A stretch of 39,175 nucleotides of DNA from Actinomycetes bacterium (GCA_021846515.1 JAJZWU010000015.1:1-39175); one strand, 5' to 3'; counted from the first letter of the stretch, positions 9,701-16,782 are shown. Translations and numbers: made by a program. Notes: generated from the sequence alone by a model not told the origin.

Positions 9701-11255
9701 TGCCACCCGTGGTGGGGGTACCTGTAGGATTACCTGCAAAACTCCACCCTGATCCGTTGAACGTGAAAGAATTGCCACTCATGTCAGAGGCGAGACAGAA
9801 CGAGGAACCCGGCGCACAGGATACCATGTCAAACGGCCCCTGCTGCTCTCCTCTCATACATGTTTCCGATCCAGTGTCTCCTGCTGCAATCAGAACGGTC
9901 TGGCCCTGGGCAGCCATCTGTTGCATAATGGTGCTAAGCGTTTTCTCGGTGCTCATACTGCCCTGGTTGCCCGCAGTGACTTGTTGTTCGCAGTAGCCGT
10001 AACTGACAGATACTACTTGCGCTTTGTCGTCGGTGGCAATTTGATTGAATATGTCTACTGACGCGGTTGCGCCGTCTGGTGCTTGGTATACATCAATGGT
10101 CGCGTTCGGATCGAGACCGGCAGCTATCTCTATATCCTCATCAGCTTCGCCGTTGGCAGGGTTGGTACTGCTGGTGGGGGTAGCACCGCCATCTACCGAA
10201 ATAGTGTTTACGGTGGTATTGATCCCGTAGCATTGTTCGTAGGTAGATATATCGCTCTGTGAAAACCCTGTCCCCTGCTCGAACAGCGCAATCGTCTGAC
10301 CGGCTCCCAGAGCTCCCTTTGCATAGGCGCCGGTAAAGCCATAGGCGGCAGCCACCTCGTTTGCTGTCCATGGAGTTAGAGGTGTCGGATAACCGTTTAC
10401 CTGCGGGGGAGACTGGGCAACGTTGGCCGCCGCCGTGCAGGGCTGCGGGCCGGTCGTAGCCTGGGGACTCGGTGGTGGCATCTGATATGACGATAATGCC
10501 GTCCGGGGTCGCGACTGACTGCCAACTTGGTTGATAGTACTCGTAGGATTTATTGGATTTGCCGGCGATGCTGCTTTTAGCGACGGTACCGACGACGGCC
10601 CGACTGGCTTCATCAATACAAGTGAGTTCAGCCCTATGACTCCCTGAACATAGCCGGTAATATTCTGTGGCAACACCGGGGGAGCGGTGTTTGCATAGGC
10701 TATACGACCGCTTGAGAGTCTGTATTGCTGTAGCTTGGTATGAAAGGCTGCCTCCAATTGCCTCGCAGTGGCTTGGACTGGAATGAGGAGGCCGTTGGAT
10801 GTGGTAGCCCCGAGGTGCAATCCGCTGCGTGCCAGGATGCCTCGCACTGCATCTACGGCAGAAGCAGTAGCACCAAATATACTACCGAATTGCCCTGGTG
10901 CGAGGTATTTGTGGAACAGGGGGGATCCGGGAGTAGATACCTTTGAAACGAAAGATCCTAGCGCGGTGGAATTACGCGGCTTGAGCGCTATGTCTACCCT
11001 GATATTCTCTCTCGCTGGTAGAGCACCTAGAGCCAAAGCCCCTTTGGGTATAGCGGGTACGCCGCCGACAGGCATAAGAGCAGGTGAGGGTGGAGTGGAA
11101 GAATTGGCAGCGGTCTGCGTTCCCGCTGTCGCCCACGCTTGTGATCCCGGCCCTGCGGTAAATGCCAGAATTGCTGTAGCACCGGCAAATACTTTAGATA
11201 AGACTCGGTGTCTTGCCCGGCGTCCAGATACTTTTGTATATATCGTGTTCATCAT
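6741..11255 (-). CDS. Secreted S53 (sedolisin) peptidase with inserted propeller-like repeats, TIG and PxRxxDTR domains
   Basis: A signal peptide (residues about 10-43) is followed by a pro-kumamolisin activation domain (about 80-215) and the S53 catalytic domain (about 295-975). Catalytic Glu370 and Asp374 (GEADEDIE), oxyanion Asp460 (AAGDTG) and nucleophile Ser888 (GGTSGATP) are present, so activity is plausible. Between Asp460 and the YDTAVGGTTL strand sit about 300 extra residues with seven SC-x4/5-FC repeats (Cys pairs at 480/487, 525/531, 567/573, 607/613, 650/656, 694/700 and 733/739). An IPT/TIG domain (about 980-1065) and three PxRxxDTR beta repeats follow. Two calcium-site Asp positions appear as Asn929 and a Ser near 955. 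A strong AGGAGG lies 4 nt before the first ATG and 7 nt before the second (11252), which may be the real start. Probably exported and self-processing, perhaps surface-bound. Confidence 0.9.
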   Translation of the reverse strand: MMNTIYTKVSGRRARHRVLSKVFAGATAILAFTAGPGSQAWATAGTQTAANSSTPPSPALMPVGGVPAIPKGALALGALPARENIRVDIALKPRNSTALGSFVSKVSTPGSPLFHKYLAPGQFGSIFGATASAVDAVRGILARSGLHLGATTSNGLLIPVQATARQLEAAFHTKLQQYRLSSGRIAYANTAPPVLPQNITGYVQGVIGLNSLVLMKPVGPSSVPSLKAASPANPINPTSTINQVGSQSRPRTALSSYQMPPPSPQATTGPQPCTAAANVAQSPPQVNGYPTPLTPWTANEVAAAYGFTGAYAKGALGAGQTIALFEQGTGFSQSDISTYEQCYGINTTVNTISVDGGATPTSSTNPANGEADEDIEIAAGLDPNATIDVYQAPDGATASVDIFNQIATDDKAQVVSVSYGYCEQQVTAGNQGSMSTEKTLSTIMQQMAAQGQTVLIAAGDTGSETCMRGEQQGPFDMVSCAPGSSFCLASDMSGNSFTFNGSGWSFAGNPTGTPTTGGIPLGVSCVSATWCMGISTAADAYIFNGSSWSAPQVVHSYTNNYPLDLSCASQSFCMMVDTAGNTYMYNGSSWVASGSIDGGIPLMSVSCPSSTFCAAVDKGDDSFFYNGSSWSAPVQADYQGSAIYLTSISCPSSSFCAAVDNTGSSNTYENGSWGYPTMTDSDGGGFAIATTVDCLSSDFCVAVDSNGYVYVQINGQIGSKDVDGSTKLTSVSCASENFCVAVDTNGNAIFDNGSGPSAPQPVDIGNASLSVNALASTPYDTAVGGTTLESDSYPPQEKVWNNGFSTNGGGAGGGGISAIWQMPSWQQASGVPGVISSLSTGAPCGVSSGNYCREMPDVAASADWYQGGYVLYGAASMEGTWGVNGGTSGATPTWASLIALANEVCGTKVGFADPLLYKIAAQDPSAFNNITSGNNDYTSTNGGLYPAASGSQHYSMADGLGSPNGPKLISDICNASTPVPAPTVTSVTPSSGSTAGGTVVTITGTNFTSYSMVDFGTISATSVSVKSSTLLTAVSPAGSPGMVSVTVTNSGGTSKPAGFVYITPNIPYTPITPYRIADTRCAESPPPAGITSTYCSALPAANQSIVSPPSGGSITIQVAGTGSGANAVPATAQSVELNVTAIASPDAHSGYLTVYPAGTRVPEASSVNYIPGTAVPNLVTAALGESGMVSIYSSSSDVNIVVDVEGYYEPNASTPNLFNPLPLPVRLLDTRCSTTPQPTFCSSENLPVQNNALAAPEASGAIAVTVAGLDNVPAGASAVSAVLTAADSLAPGYLTAWPDSGSCSSPPAVSNVNFAAGQSVANSITVEAGSSGKICVYNGSSVPVNVVIDLNGYYSSTGDTFTPSSPVRICDTRLASTIGGADVSSGISGQCANSGQSLDPSMGTSDPITVHAGGLAGIPSTAVAVVANITVVSIAGSGYLTAWPEGSKQPETSNINWRAGEVVPNMVTVALSSSGAISVYASANADIIVDVMGYYSSSGSGSGG

Positions 11256-11330
11256 AGTACCTCCTCTATATCGTATCGTTTTTTGCTCATCTTTGCCGAT
11301 CCTTTATAACATGGCAAACTCATTATTGCC

Positions 11331-11346
11331 TCCAATAATTATTGGA
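11331..11346. promoter_or_regulatory. 16-bp perfect palindrome upstream of the S53 peptidase
   Basis: TCCAATAATTATTGGA is a perfect palindrome 76 nt upstream of the peptidase start, in the 155-nt gap after the lipoprotein gene. Its position fits a dimeric regulator site, and a TATAA-like box lies between it and the gene. This would give the peptidase its own control inside the cluster. Evidence is only symmetry and position. Confidence 0.4.
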
Positions 11347-11410
11347 TCGTTGTATGTGTATAAGTTGCTGTAAAAATACCACTGCGTATCCCTTCTGCTG
11401 CAGTAGCAAA

Positions 11411-12547
11411 CTAAAATGCCTCTATCCAACCTTGGGCTGCGGCGTAAGAGTTTGCCTGCATCTCATTACCAAGAGCCTGTATGGATATGCTGTTTACAGC
11501 ACTGTTTGCTGCAACCTGATCCACCCATGCTATGACTCCCTGGTAATCAGCCTGACTACATACCGGTAGCAGAAGGCAGTCTACAATGTCCTGCTGAATA
11601 GGAGCTGGTGCGGTTTTAAGCCCAGACACTGAGAGTACCCACTGATCGAATGGAGTACATGTATTGTACAGGGTTGCTCCACACGCCAGTCCTGCCTGGT
11701 AAGCTGTTTCGGTGGCCAGTTGCTGCGCCGTGGGATCTTCCATGAGTGCGGTATAGTCGCCAAGTTGGGTCGGGCTGACGGTTCCAAGTGTCCGTACGGC
11801 CATAGCAATAAGAAGAGGTTCATCTTGCGACGGCACCTGGGAGAGTCCATTTGTAATCAGCTGTTCGATATACGGCACCGTAGTGGAGAGGATCTGGGAT
11901 ACGAAGGCTGCCACCTGTGAGATTCCCTGTGAGAGTTGCCCTGGGAGCGACTGGAATGCATTGGAAAATGACTGCATGGCATCATTCGTGGCCGTCTGGA
12001 CGGCGCTGGGGGCGCTCACACCTACCAGTGCATCCGCGTATCCCTGTGCATTTGCCGGATCAGAACCGAGTACTTGTGACAGATCTGCTGCAAGTGCACC
12101 TGCCTCACCGGAAGAGAGCCCATTCAGACGGTTAGTGATCTGGCTGCTCGCAGATGGCGGTAGTTGATTCATTGCGTTTACAATCAACTGTGCATCTCCA
12201 CCGGGTAGGTCGTTCTGGAGAGGGCCGAGGGCACTTGGTCCCAGCGCTACCGGTGCCTGGGATGTTTGCTGTGAGGGCGCCGGAATTGAAGGTGACGGTG
12301 AAGCAGATCCAGATGTATGTAACTGGTGCACGGAAACGGAAGTTGTACCAGAAGGCATCTTATTTGTTGTTATCCTGCTGGGAGATGGGGATTCTTTGGA
12401 GCTGGAATGTGTTGCCTGGGCATGACACCCTGCAACCGAGCGTCGACAGACTGTAGGCTTAGGGTGCTGCGCCGCTATGGAACTGGCGCCACCGCAGGCA
12501 GCAAGCAGTATCCCCAAAAAAGCGGCGATTACAATACTGGATTGCAT
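11411..12547 (-). CDS. Cys-rich secreted lipoprotein, paralogue of the 896-1993 protein
   Basis: The chosen ATG at 12547 gives MQSSIVIAAFLGILLAACGG, a clean lipoprotein signal with an LAAC lipobox; the frame stays open to 12589. AAGGG lies 8 nt upstream. After the lipid-modified Cys come a Cys pair with six residues between, a Ser/Thr/Pro linker, and a C-terminal domain of about 270 residues shared with the 896-1993 protein. C-x7-C and C-x5-C pairs match the paralogue exactly in spacing. No known family is recognised. The protein is expected on the outer face of the membrane. It is the first gene of the minus-strand cluster and its paralogue is the seventh, so an internal duplication has placed related envelope proteins on both sides of the peptidase and signalling genes. 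Confidence 0.8.
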   Translation of the reverse strand: MQSSIVIAAFLGILLAACGGASSIAAQHPKPTVCRRSVAGCHAQATHSSSKESPSPSRITTNKMPSGTTSVSVHQLHTSGSASPSPSIPAPSQQTSQAPVALGPSALGPLQNDLPGGDAQLIVNAMNQLPPSASSQITNRLNGLSSGEAGALAADLSQVLGSDPANAQGYADALVGVSAPSAVQTATNDAMQSFSNAFQSLPGQLSQGISQVAAFVSQILSTTVPYIEQLITNGLSQVPSQDEPLLIAMAVRTLGTVSPTQLGDYTALMEDPTAQQLATETAYQAGLACGATLYNTCTPFDQWVLSVSGLKTAPAPIQQDIVDCLLLPVCSQADYQGVIAWVDQVAANSAVNSISIQALGNEMQANSYAAAQGWIEAF

Positions 12548-12578
12548 GCCAATGCCCTTTTTGGCAGTAAAAGTTCCG

Positions 12579-12641
12579 CTACCCAACATAGCCTGTCACA
12601 TCCACTATTGCATCGGCCGACCCAGCGGAGCTGTAAATGGT
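12579..12641 (-). pseudogene. C-terminal remnant of a PxRxxDTR-repeat protein
   Basis: The minus-strand reading ends TIYSSAGSADAIVDVTGYVG and a stop, almost the same as INIYSSAGSADAIVDITGYY within the 24108-26561 protein. Upstream sequence in the same frame (to 12947) shows no repeat features and looks random. This is the tail of a lost repeat domain, next to the start of the lipoprotein gene. Confidence 0.65.
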
Positions 12642-13185
12642 ACTGGCTGGTGGAATTAAGGTGTTTATAGAGGGAACCTTTTTGCAAGCACCCCCTACCA
12701 CACCTTCGTGCACATTGAGACTCATTACCGGACTCCAGGAGTGTCTAGTAATAGCATAGGCCGTTTCTCTACTGCATGACTTCTTTATTCTCATAGACTT
12801 ATTATGAGCTGCAGTACATACGGCTGCTATATCTCGATGGTTGGAATTTCCACTCCGCGGGGTAATAAAATACTTACCTCTCGGATACAAGCCACCCAAT
12901 GACTGATCCGTCATAATATCAATTGACTTACTATGGATACAGGCCATCTGCTACCGTTCTGTCATAGTTGCATCACCCGGATAATTGCAACAGGATTCGC
13001 CACAGCAAGAACACTATCGAACGGATCCGTCGAATGCTTCTTCCTGCGTATATATACACACTGCATCATGCCACCAGTACGTATTATGCACGGCAAGCGT
13101 ACCACCAGCGTCCCATTGGCGTTATCGACAGATGTAGTATTACTGTTGTATCTTCGTGGCAGGGATTTCATGGCTATAAGGTGAG
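12642..13185. other. Gene-poor spacer
   Basis: About 540 nt with no convincing gene on either strand. Short open frames here lack motifs and ribosome sites. The neighbouring remnant at 12579-12641 suggests that this is decayed sequence from a former repeat-protein gene. Confidence 0.5.
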
Positions 13186-13236
13186 AAAAATGATGCCCTC
13201 AGGGTGAGCGTAATCAGAATCATTTTTTGGCATCAT
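13186..13236 (+). promoter_or_regulatory. Overlapping, mutually exclusive inverted repeats
   Basis: AAAAATGAT (13186-13194) can pair with ATCATTTTT (13219-13227), while the overlapping ATGATGCC (13190-13197) can pair with GGCATCAT (13229-13236). The two stems cannot form together. The first is followed by T residues, like a weak terminator. This lies about 180 nt before the regulator gene at 13413 and could be a folding switch in its leader. No known riboswitch motif was recognised. Confidence 0.3.
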
Positions 13237-13266
13237 GTAAATCGTGATACTTGTGGCTGACAACAA

Positions 13267-13310
13267 TTACTTGCATAATAGACCTCTTACTTGCATATCT
13301 ACTTACGCAT
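13267..13310 (+). repeat. Direct repeats TTACTTGCATA with a 20-bp period
   Basis: TTACTTGCATA occurs at 13267-13277 and 13287-13297, exactly 20 bp apart, with a shorter TTACGCAT at 13303-13310. Two-turn spacing puts the copies on one face of the helix. SARP-type activators are known to bind direct repeats, and the downstream gene encodes a protein with a SARP-like C-terminus, so an autoregulatory site is plausible. Confidence 0.4.
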
Positions 13311-13412
13311 CGAGAGGAAAGTCCCATCAAAGTATGGTAAAATTGTGCTTGATGTGCATACGCATTTACGACAGCTTGCGGGAGATGTTTTGGATGCAAG
13401 AAGCTTACAGCT

Positions 13413-13943
13413 ATGGCTGACCTATTGGCAGGAAGAGCCGCCCAGCTGGATACGCTTATAAGGGTGCTTTACTGTACAAAACTGGTTACAATTACTGGAC
13501 AGGTGGGCATTGGCAAGACATTCTTCGTTAAGCAGGTATACGATACAGTCTCCTATCCAATTGCCGCATTTATGAGCTTCAGCGTATCGGGCCAGATATC
13601 CGTGGAGTCAAAAGAGGCGGAAACATTCTACATAGAGTCTGTGACAATGCCGGATGCGATCAACATACTTGATGGGATTGGAGCAGGATCCAAAGAAACA
13701 CTACTGGTTATTGATGGCTGTGAAGTTGCGTTTGAGACCAGTACAGCATTAGTGGAAGAAGCACTTGCGCGTTATGAAAATATGCGGATCGCCGCTACCA
13801 GCCAAGTTGCACTTCATATACCTGGAGAAATATGTTTTGAGTTGCCGGCACTCTCATTGCCTTCTCTCTCTCTGCTGCCAGCCTGGAAGAACTCAACAAT
13901 TCTGATGCAGGCGCACTGTTCATGTCGATCACAAGAGAGGTAA
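13413..13943 (+). CDS. NB-ARC/AfsR-like regulator, N-terminal ATPase part (frameshifted)
   Basis: The frame begins LLAGRAAQLDTL, the usual opening of AfsR/LuxR-type STAND ATPases, then has Walker A GQVGIGKT and Walker B TLLVIDGCE, ending with the ICFELPALSLP strand that precedes the ATPase lid. After a CT run at 13863-13873 the frame becomes foreign and stops at 13943. The expected continuation (SAASLEELNNSDAGALF, then a GVPLPIKIAA block) lies in the frame of the next entry. The two open frames are therefore one gene broken by the repeat. Either it is a pseudogene, or it is switched by slippage, or the run was misread. No Shine-Dalgarno is evident before the ATG, and an in-frame stop upstream rules out an earlier start. 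Confidence 0.75.
   Translation: MADLLAGRAAQLDTLIRVLYCTKLVTITGQVGIGKTFFVKQVYDTVSYPIAAFMSFSVSGQISVESKEAETFYIESVTMPDAINILDGIGAGSKETLLVIDGCEVAFETSTALVEEALARYENMRIAATSQVALHIPGEICFELPALSLPSLSLLPAWKNSTILMQAHCSCRSQER
13863..13873 (+). repeat. CT dinucleotide run at the frameshift point
   Basis: TCTCTCTCTCT (5.5 units) lies exactly where the regulator's reading frame breaks. Removing one CT unit or adding two would join the upstream frame to the downstream one. This is the pattern expected of slipped-strand phase variation, though a sequencing or assembly error would look the same. Confidence 0.6.
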
Positions 13944-16267
13944 ACCCCAAGTTTGCACCGGATGGATGGAGTATATCGGCTATCGCCCAGATCTGCCATA
14001 TGCTGCGAGGTGTACCATTGCCAATCAAGATTGCCGCAATGCAGTCATCTGACATTCCAGTTGCAGAGATCGCATCACGTCTGCTGGGATCTGCATACCT
14101 TAATCAGGACCATGGTATGGATACCGATGCGACGCTGGATGAGTCATACAGCTCTAAGTCACACAATAGAAACTGGCCAGCGTTGGCAGTTGAGCTGCTT
14201 TCCGATGATTATAGGGAACTACTTGCCGCTACAGGTATATGTGCAGGAGGGGCAACACCAGATATTCTGGAAATTGTCGATAAAACACGCTCGCGTGACC
14301 AGATCATGGCGGGATTGGGTTACCTCACCGGCATATCGCTGGTTTCAGCAATTACCAAAAGTGGGGCATGCCGCTATTACGTAGTAGAGCCGATACGAAA
14401 ACAGATTCCTGCGTTGTTCACTGATCATGCCAGCCAAACGCTGCTGCACAAAGGGTTGATCGAATGGTGCGTCAAATATGTTACAGGTGCAGAGAAGGGT
14501 CTGATAAGTGGCCACACCCAGAAGTACTGGCTGGAGAAATTGGACAGTGAATATCTAAACATTTTTCAGGCCACCCGGTATGCCATGGATGACGGTGATA
14601 TAGAAACTGCATGTCAGATTGGAGCTGAAATATGGCGCTATTGCGAATTGCGCAACAAATTGCAGCAGGGACAACAACTCTTGGTTCAGATGGTGGACGC
14701 AAAGGGGTTCAACCTTATTGAACCCGGATTGGCATCAAGAGTATATGATGGACTGGGTATGATATGTTGGCGGGAGGGGGAGTATGACTTGGCAACTACA
14801 TATTTTAAAAATGCACTGGAGCGTATCAGTCAAAGCCACCTCCCGATAGACGAGCAGACAAGCAGACTCTTCAACCACTTGGGGCTGGCGCTTGCATTTG
14901 CGGGCAACTCTGAAGAAGCGTTACGAATGTACTACAAGGCTGCCGAAGGCGGCAGGAAATGTGACAATCATGGTGAAGTTGCCCTTACACTTGCCAATAT
15001 AGGTCTTGTCTATGCCGAGCAGGGCCACCTGGATAAGGCACGAACTGTGTTGGTTGAGGCACTTGGAATCGAAGGCATAGAAGGGGATATACATGCTACA
15101 GCTATTACATTGCTGCATCTGGGAATAGTGGATTTCCTGAGTGGAAGGCATGTAGAGGCCAAGAGGCGATTTTATCGAGCGGCAGAGAATCTAATAGAGG
15201 TAGGAGACGAGAGAAGTGCGGCATTTGCAGTAGCTGGATATGCTGTCGCTTGTATAATGGCACAACCCAGGGAGGCACTTATATTGGCCAGTGCCGCCAA
15301 TACGTCATCAATAAACCTTGGTGCGCCAATTCCCGAATACTGGCGTAGGAAAATATCTGAAGCCATGAGCTCTGTATTTACTGAGTTGGAAGAGGTTGCG
15401 CTGGCTGCATGGACTGAAGGTCAAAGTATGTCACTGCTCTCTGCAATAAAGATGATGAGGCAACTTGGAAGTGGGGAAGGTACCGTTGCCGGCGAGGGAC
15501 AACCATCTGGTTATGCTGATCTGAAGCCTCAGGGTGTACATATAAAGTTGTTTGGGGGATTGAGCATTGCGGGAACCGATGGACAGATAGCTATAAATGG
15601 CAAACCCAGGAAGGCACTGGCCGCTATAGCGGCCAGTGGAGGATCAATTCATGCCGAGAAGCTCATAGAAATACTATGGCCATATGCTGACCCAGAGCTG
15701 GCCAGGCGGAGACTCCGAAATGTCCTATTACGCTTGAGGCAGTGCTCAGGTCCGATCATTGTGCGTCACAATAATGAGATTAAACTAATTCAAACCGTAG
15801 AGGTCGATGCAATCCAATTTATGAACCTAGCCAGGAAAAGTATAGCGGCTTTGACCAATGGCTCCTGGGGCGATGGCATGTATGACGACTGGAGTATCGC
15901 AATGACTGCTGTCCAGATCTACAGTGATAATCTGTTGCCTGAGTACGCTTATGACGAGTGGGTAATAGATGCGCAAGAGAGGATGAAACGGCTCTATATT
16001 TTGTTGCTGAATGCATTGGCAAGAAGAGCATGCGATGAGGACAGCCCGGCAGCCACTGGTTGGCTTGAGACACTTATTGCCGCCGATCCCTACAATGACA
16101 GTAGCTACATGCTGCTGACTGAATTACACTACAATGAGGGCCGTTACCTGGCTGCACTTGACACTATTGCACGCGCCAAGGCAGCTGCAAATGAGCTTGG
16201 TGTAGCGCCATATGCCAGGTTATTGGAGCTGGAAGCCAAGGTCAGATTCCAGCATAATGTGACATAG
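13922..16267 (+). CDS. AfsR/SARP-like regulator, remainder: lid, TPR, C-terminal winged helix and BTAD domain (frameshifted)
   Basis: The reading frame is meaningful from about 13863. It contains the ATPase lid/winged-helix region (ISAIAQICHMLRGVPLPIKIAA), then TPR-like helical repeats (about residues 180-430, such as RVYDGLGMICWREGEYDLATTYF). The C-terminal part has a winged-helix DNA-binding domain (GVHIKLFGGLSIAG to LRNVLLRLRQ) and a bacterial transcriptional activation domain (EVDAIQFMNLA to the end). SARP-type regulators normally carry the DNA-binding and BTAD parts at the N-terminus, so the order here is reversed. The ATG at 13922 is probably not a true start; the protein should continue from 13413 once the frame is restored. 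Its targets are unknown; the flanking secreted-protein clusters are candidates. Confidence 0.8.
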   Translation: MSITREVNPKFAPDGWSISAIAQICHMLRGVPLPIKIAAMQSSDIPVAEIASRLLGSAYLNQDHGMDTDATLDESYSSKSHNRNWPALAVELLSDDYRELLAATGICAGGATPDILEIVDKTRSRDQIMAGLGYLTGISLVSAITKSGACRYYVVEPIRKQIPALFTDHASQTLLHKGLIEWCVKYVTGAEKGLISGHTQKYWLEKLDSEYLNIFQATRYAMDDGDIETACQIGAEIWRYCELRNKLQQGQQLLVQMVDAKGFNLIEPGLASRVYDGLGMICWREGEYDLATTYFKNALERISQSHLPIDEQTSRLFNHLGLALAFAGNSEEALRMYYKAAEGGRKCDNHGEVALTLANIGLVYAEQGHLDKARTVLVEALGIEGIEGDIHATAITLLHLGIVDFLSGRHVEAKRRFYRAAENLIEVGDERSAAFAVAGYAVACIMAQPREALILASAANTSSINLGAPIPEYWRRKISEAMSSVFTELEEVALAAWTEGQSMSLLSAIKMMRQLGSGEGTVAGEGQPSGYADLKPQGVHIKLFGGLSIAGTDGQIAINGKPRKALAAIAASGGSIHAEKLIEILWPYADPELARRRLRNVLLRLRQCSGPIIVRHNNEIKLIQTVEVDAIQFMNLARKSIAALTNGSWGDGMYDDWSIAMTAVQIYSDNLLPEYAYDEWVIDAQERMKRLYILLLNALARRACDEDSPAATGWLETLIAADPYNDSSYMLLTELHYNEGRYLAALDTIARAKAAANELGVAPYARLLELEAKVRFQHNVT

Positions 16268-16292
16268 CCGTAGTGCTTGGACAAAGATTAAT

Positions 16293-16574
16293 GTGATACG
16301 CTGTTATCCTATAAGCAACAATGTAGGCATAAGGGTGCTACGCCAACAAACAAGCGCAGTTCTTAAACGAGTTGTGGCAGGTGAAGCCGTCGAAATTACC
16401 GAGCATGGTCATCCAATTGCTCGTATAGTTCCACTGAGATCAGGAATCTTGGAGCAGTCGATCGCAGAAGGACGCGCAATGCCGCCACAAGATGATCTCC
16501 TCCATCTTCTCGATGCGTTGTCCTTACCTGCATCTCCAGCTACTGCAATGCTTCCCTCGCAGACATTGGAATAA
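16293..16574 (+). CDS. Phd/YefM-type antitoxin (orphan)
   Basis: VGIRVLRQQTSAVLKRVVAGEAVEITEHGHPIARIVPL is the typical Phd/YefM N-terminal DNA-binding fold, here about residues 11-49, shown by its ends VGIRVLR and ARIVPL. The start appears to be GTG at 16293. The tail (about 50-93) would bind a toxin. The stop codon overlaps the ATG of a 23-codon remnant of a VapC-type PIN toxin, so the cognate toxin is lost. The antitoxin may persist as a transcriptional repressor or as protection against related toxins; that is inference. Confidence 0.8.
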   Translation: MIRCYPISNNVGIRVLRQQTSAVLKRVVAGEAVEITEHGHPIARIVPLRSGILEQSIAEGRAMPPQDDLLHLLDALSLPASPATAMLPSQTLE

Positions 16575-16645
16575 TGTTTGTTTATGACACACGCCTCGAA
16601 CAGGCGGCTGCTGCGTATGGTATCGAAATCTGCTCGCCGACGTGA
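16574..16645 (+). pseudogene. VapC-like PIN toxin C-terminal remnant
   Basis: Only MFVYDTRLEQAAAAYGIE and five more residues remain before the stop. This matches the end of PIN-domain toxins, where a strand with the last conserved Asp (here YDTRL) is followed by a helix and a short strand. About 110 residues of the usual toxin are missing. The ATG overlaps the antitoxin stop (TAATG), which keeps the junction typical of Phd-VapC operons, so an in-frame internal deletion that fused the toxin's start to its end is likely. Confidence 0.7.
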
Positions 16646-16687
16646 GTTCAAGTGAGTCTATGTGCTTATTATATTTTTGTGTTCTGA

Positions 16688-16716
16688 TTGCATTTTGGCA
16701 ATTATATTGTTATAAT
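16688..16716 (+). promoter_or_regulatory. Sigma-70-type promoter for the secreted repeat protein
   Basis: TTGCAT at 16688-16693 and a perfect TATAAT at 16711-16716 are separated by 17 nt. Transcription would start near 16724, giving a leader of about 60 nt that contains an inverted repeat and a strong ribosome site. This is the clearest promoter in the window. Confidence 0.7.
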
Positions 16717-16737
16717 ACGTACGTAAATAACCGGCAG

Positions 16738-16762
16738 TCATTGGGTTGCACAATCCCAATGA
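16738..16762 (+). promoter_or_regulatory. Inverted repeat in the leader of the secreted repeat protein gene
   Basis: TCATTGGG and CCCAATGA are perfect 8-bp arms around a 9-nt spacer, between the predicted transcription start and the AAGGAGG ribosome site. It could be a repressor operator or an mRNA hairpin affecting stability or translation. The other large secreted-protein gene (24108) has an 8-bp inverted repeat in a similar place but with different sequence. Confidence 0.45.
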
Positions 16763-16782
16763 TCAAGTAAGGAGGATACACC

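Noticed and set aside
10768-11373. 201-codon plus-strand frame opposite the S53 peptidase
   Set aside because: It is antisense to the signal peptide and prodomain, with no motif; repeat-like codon bias explains its length.
13314-13324. GAGGAAAGTCC, identical to a conserved piece of RNase P RNA
   Set aside because: No other conserved RNase P helices or the partner strand were seen nearby; a short chance match.
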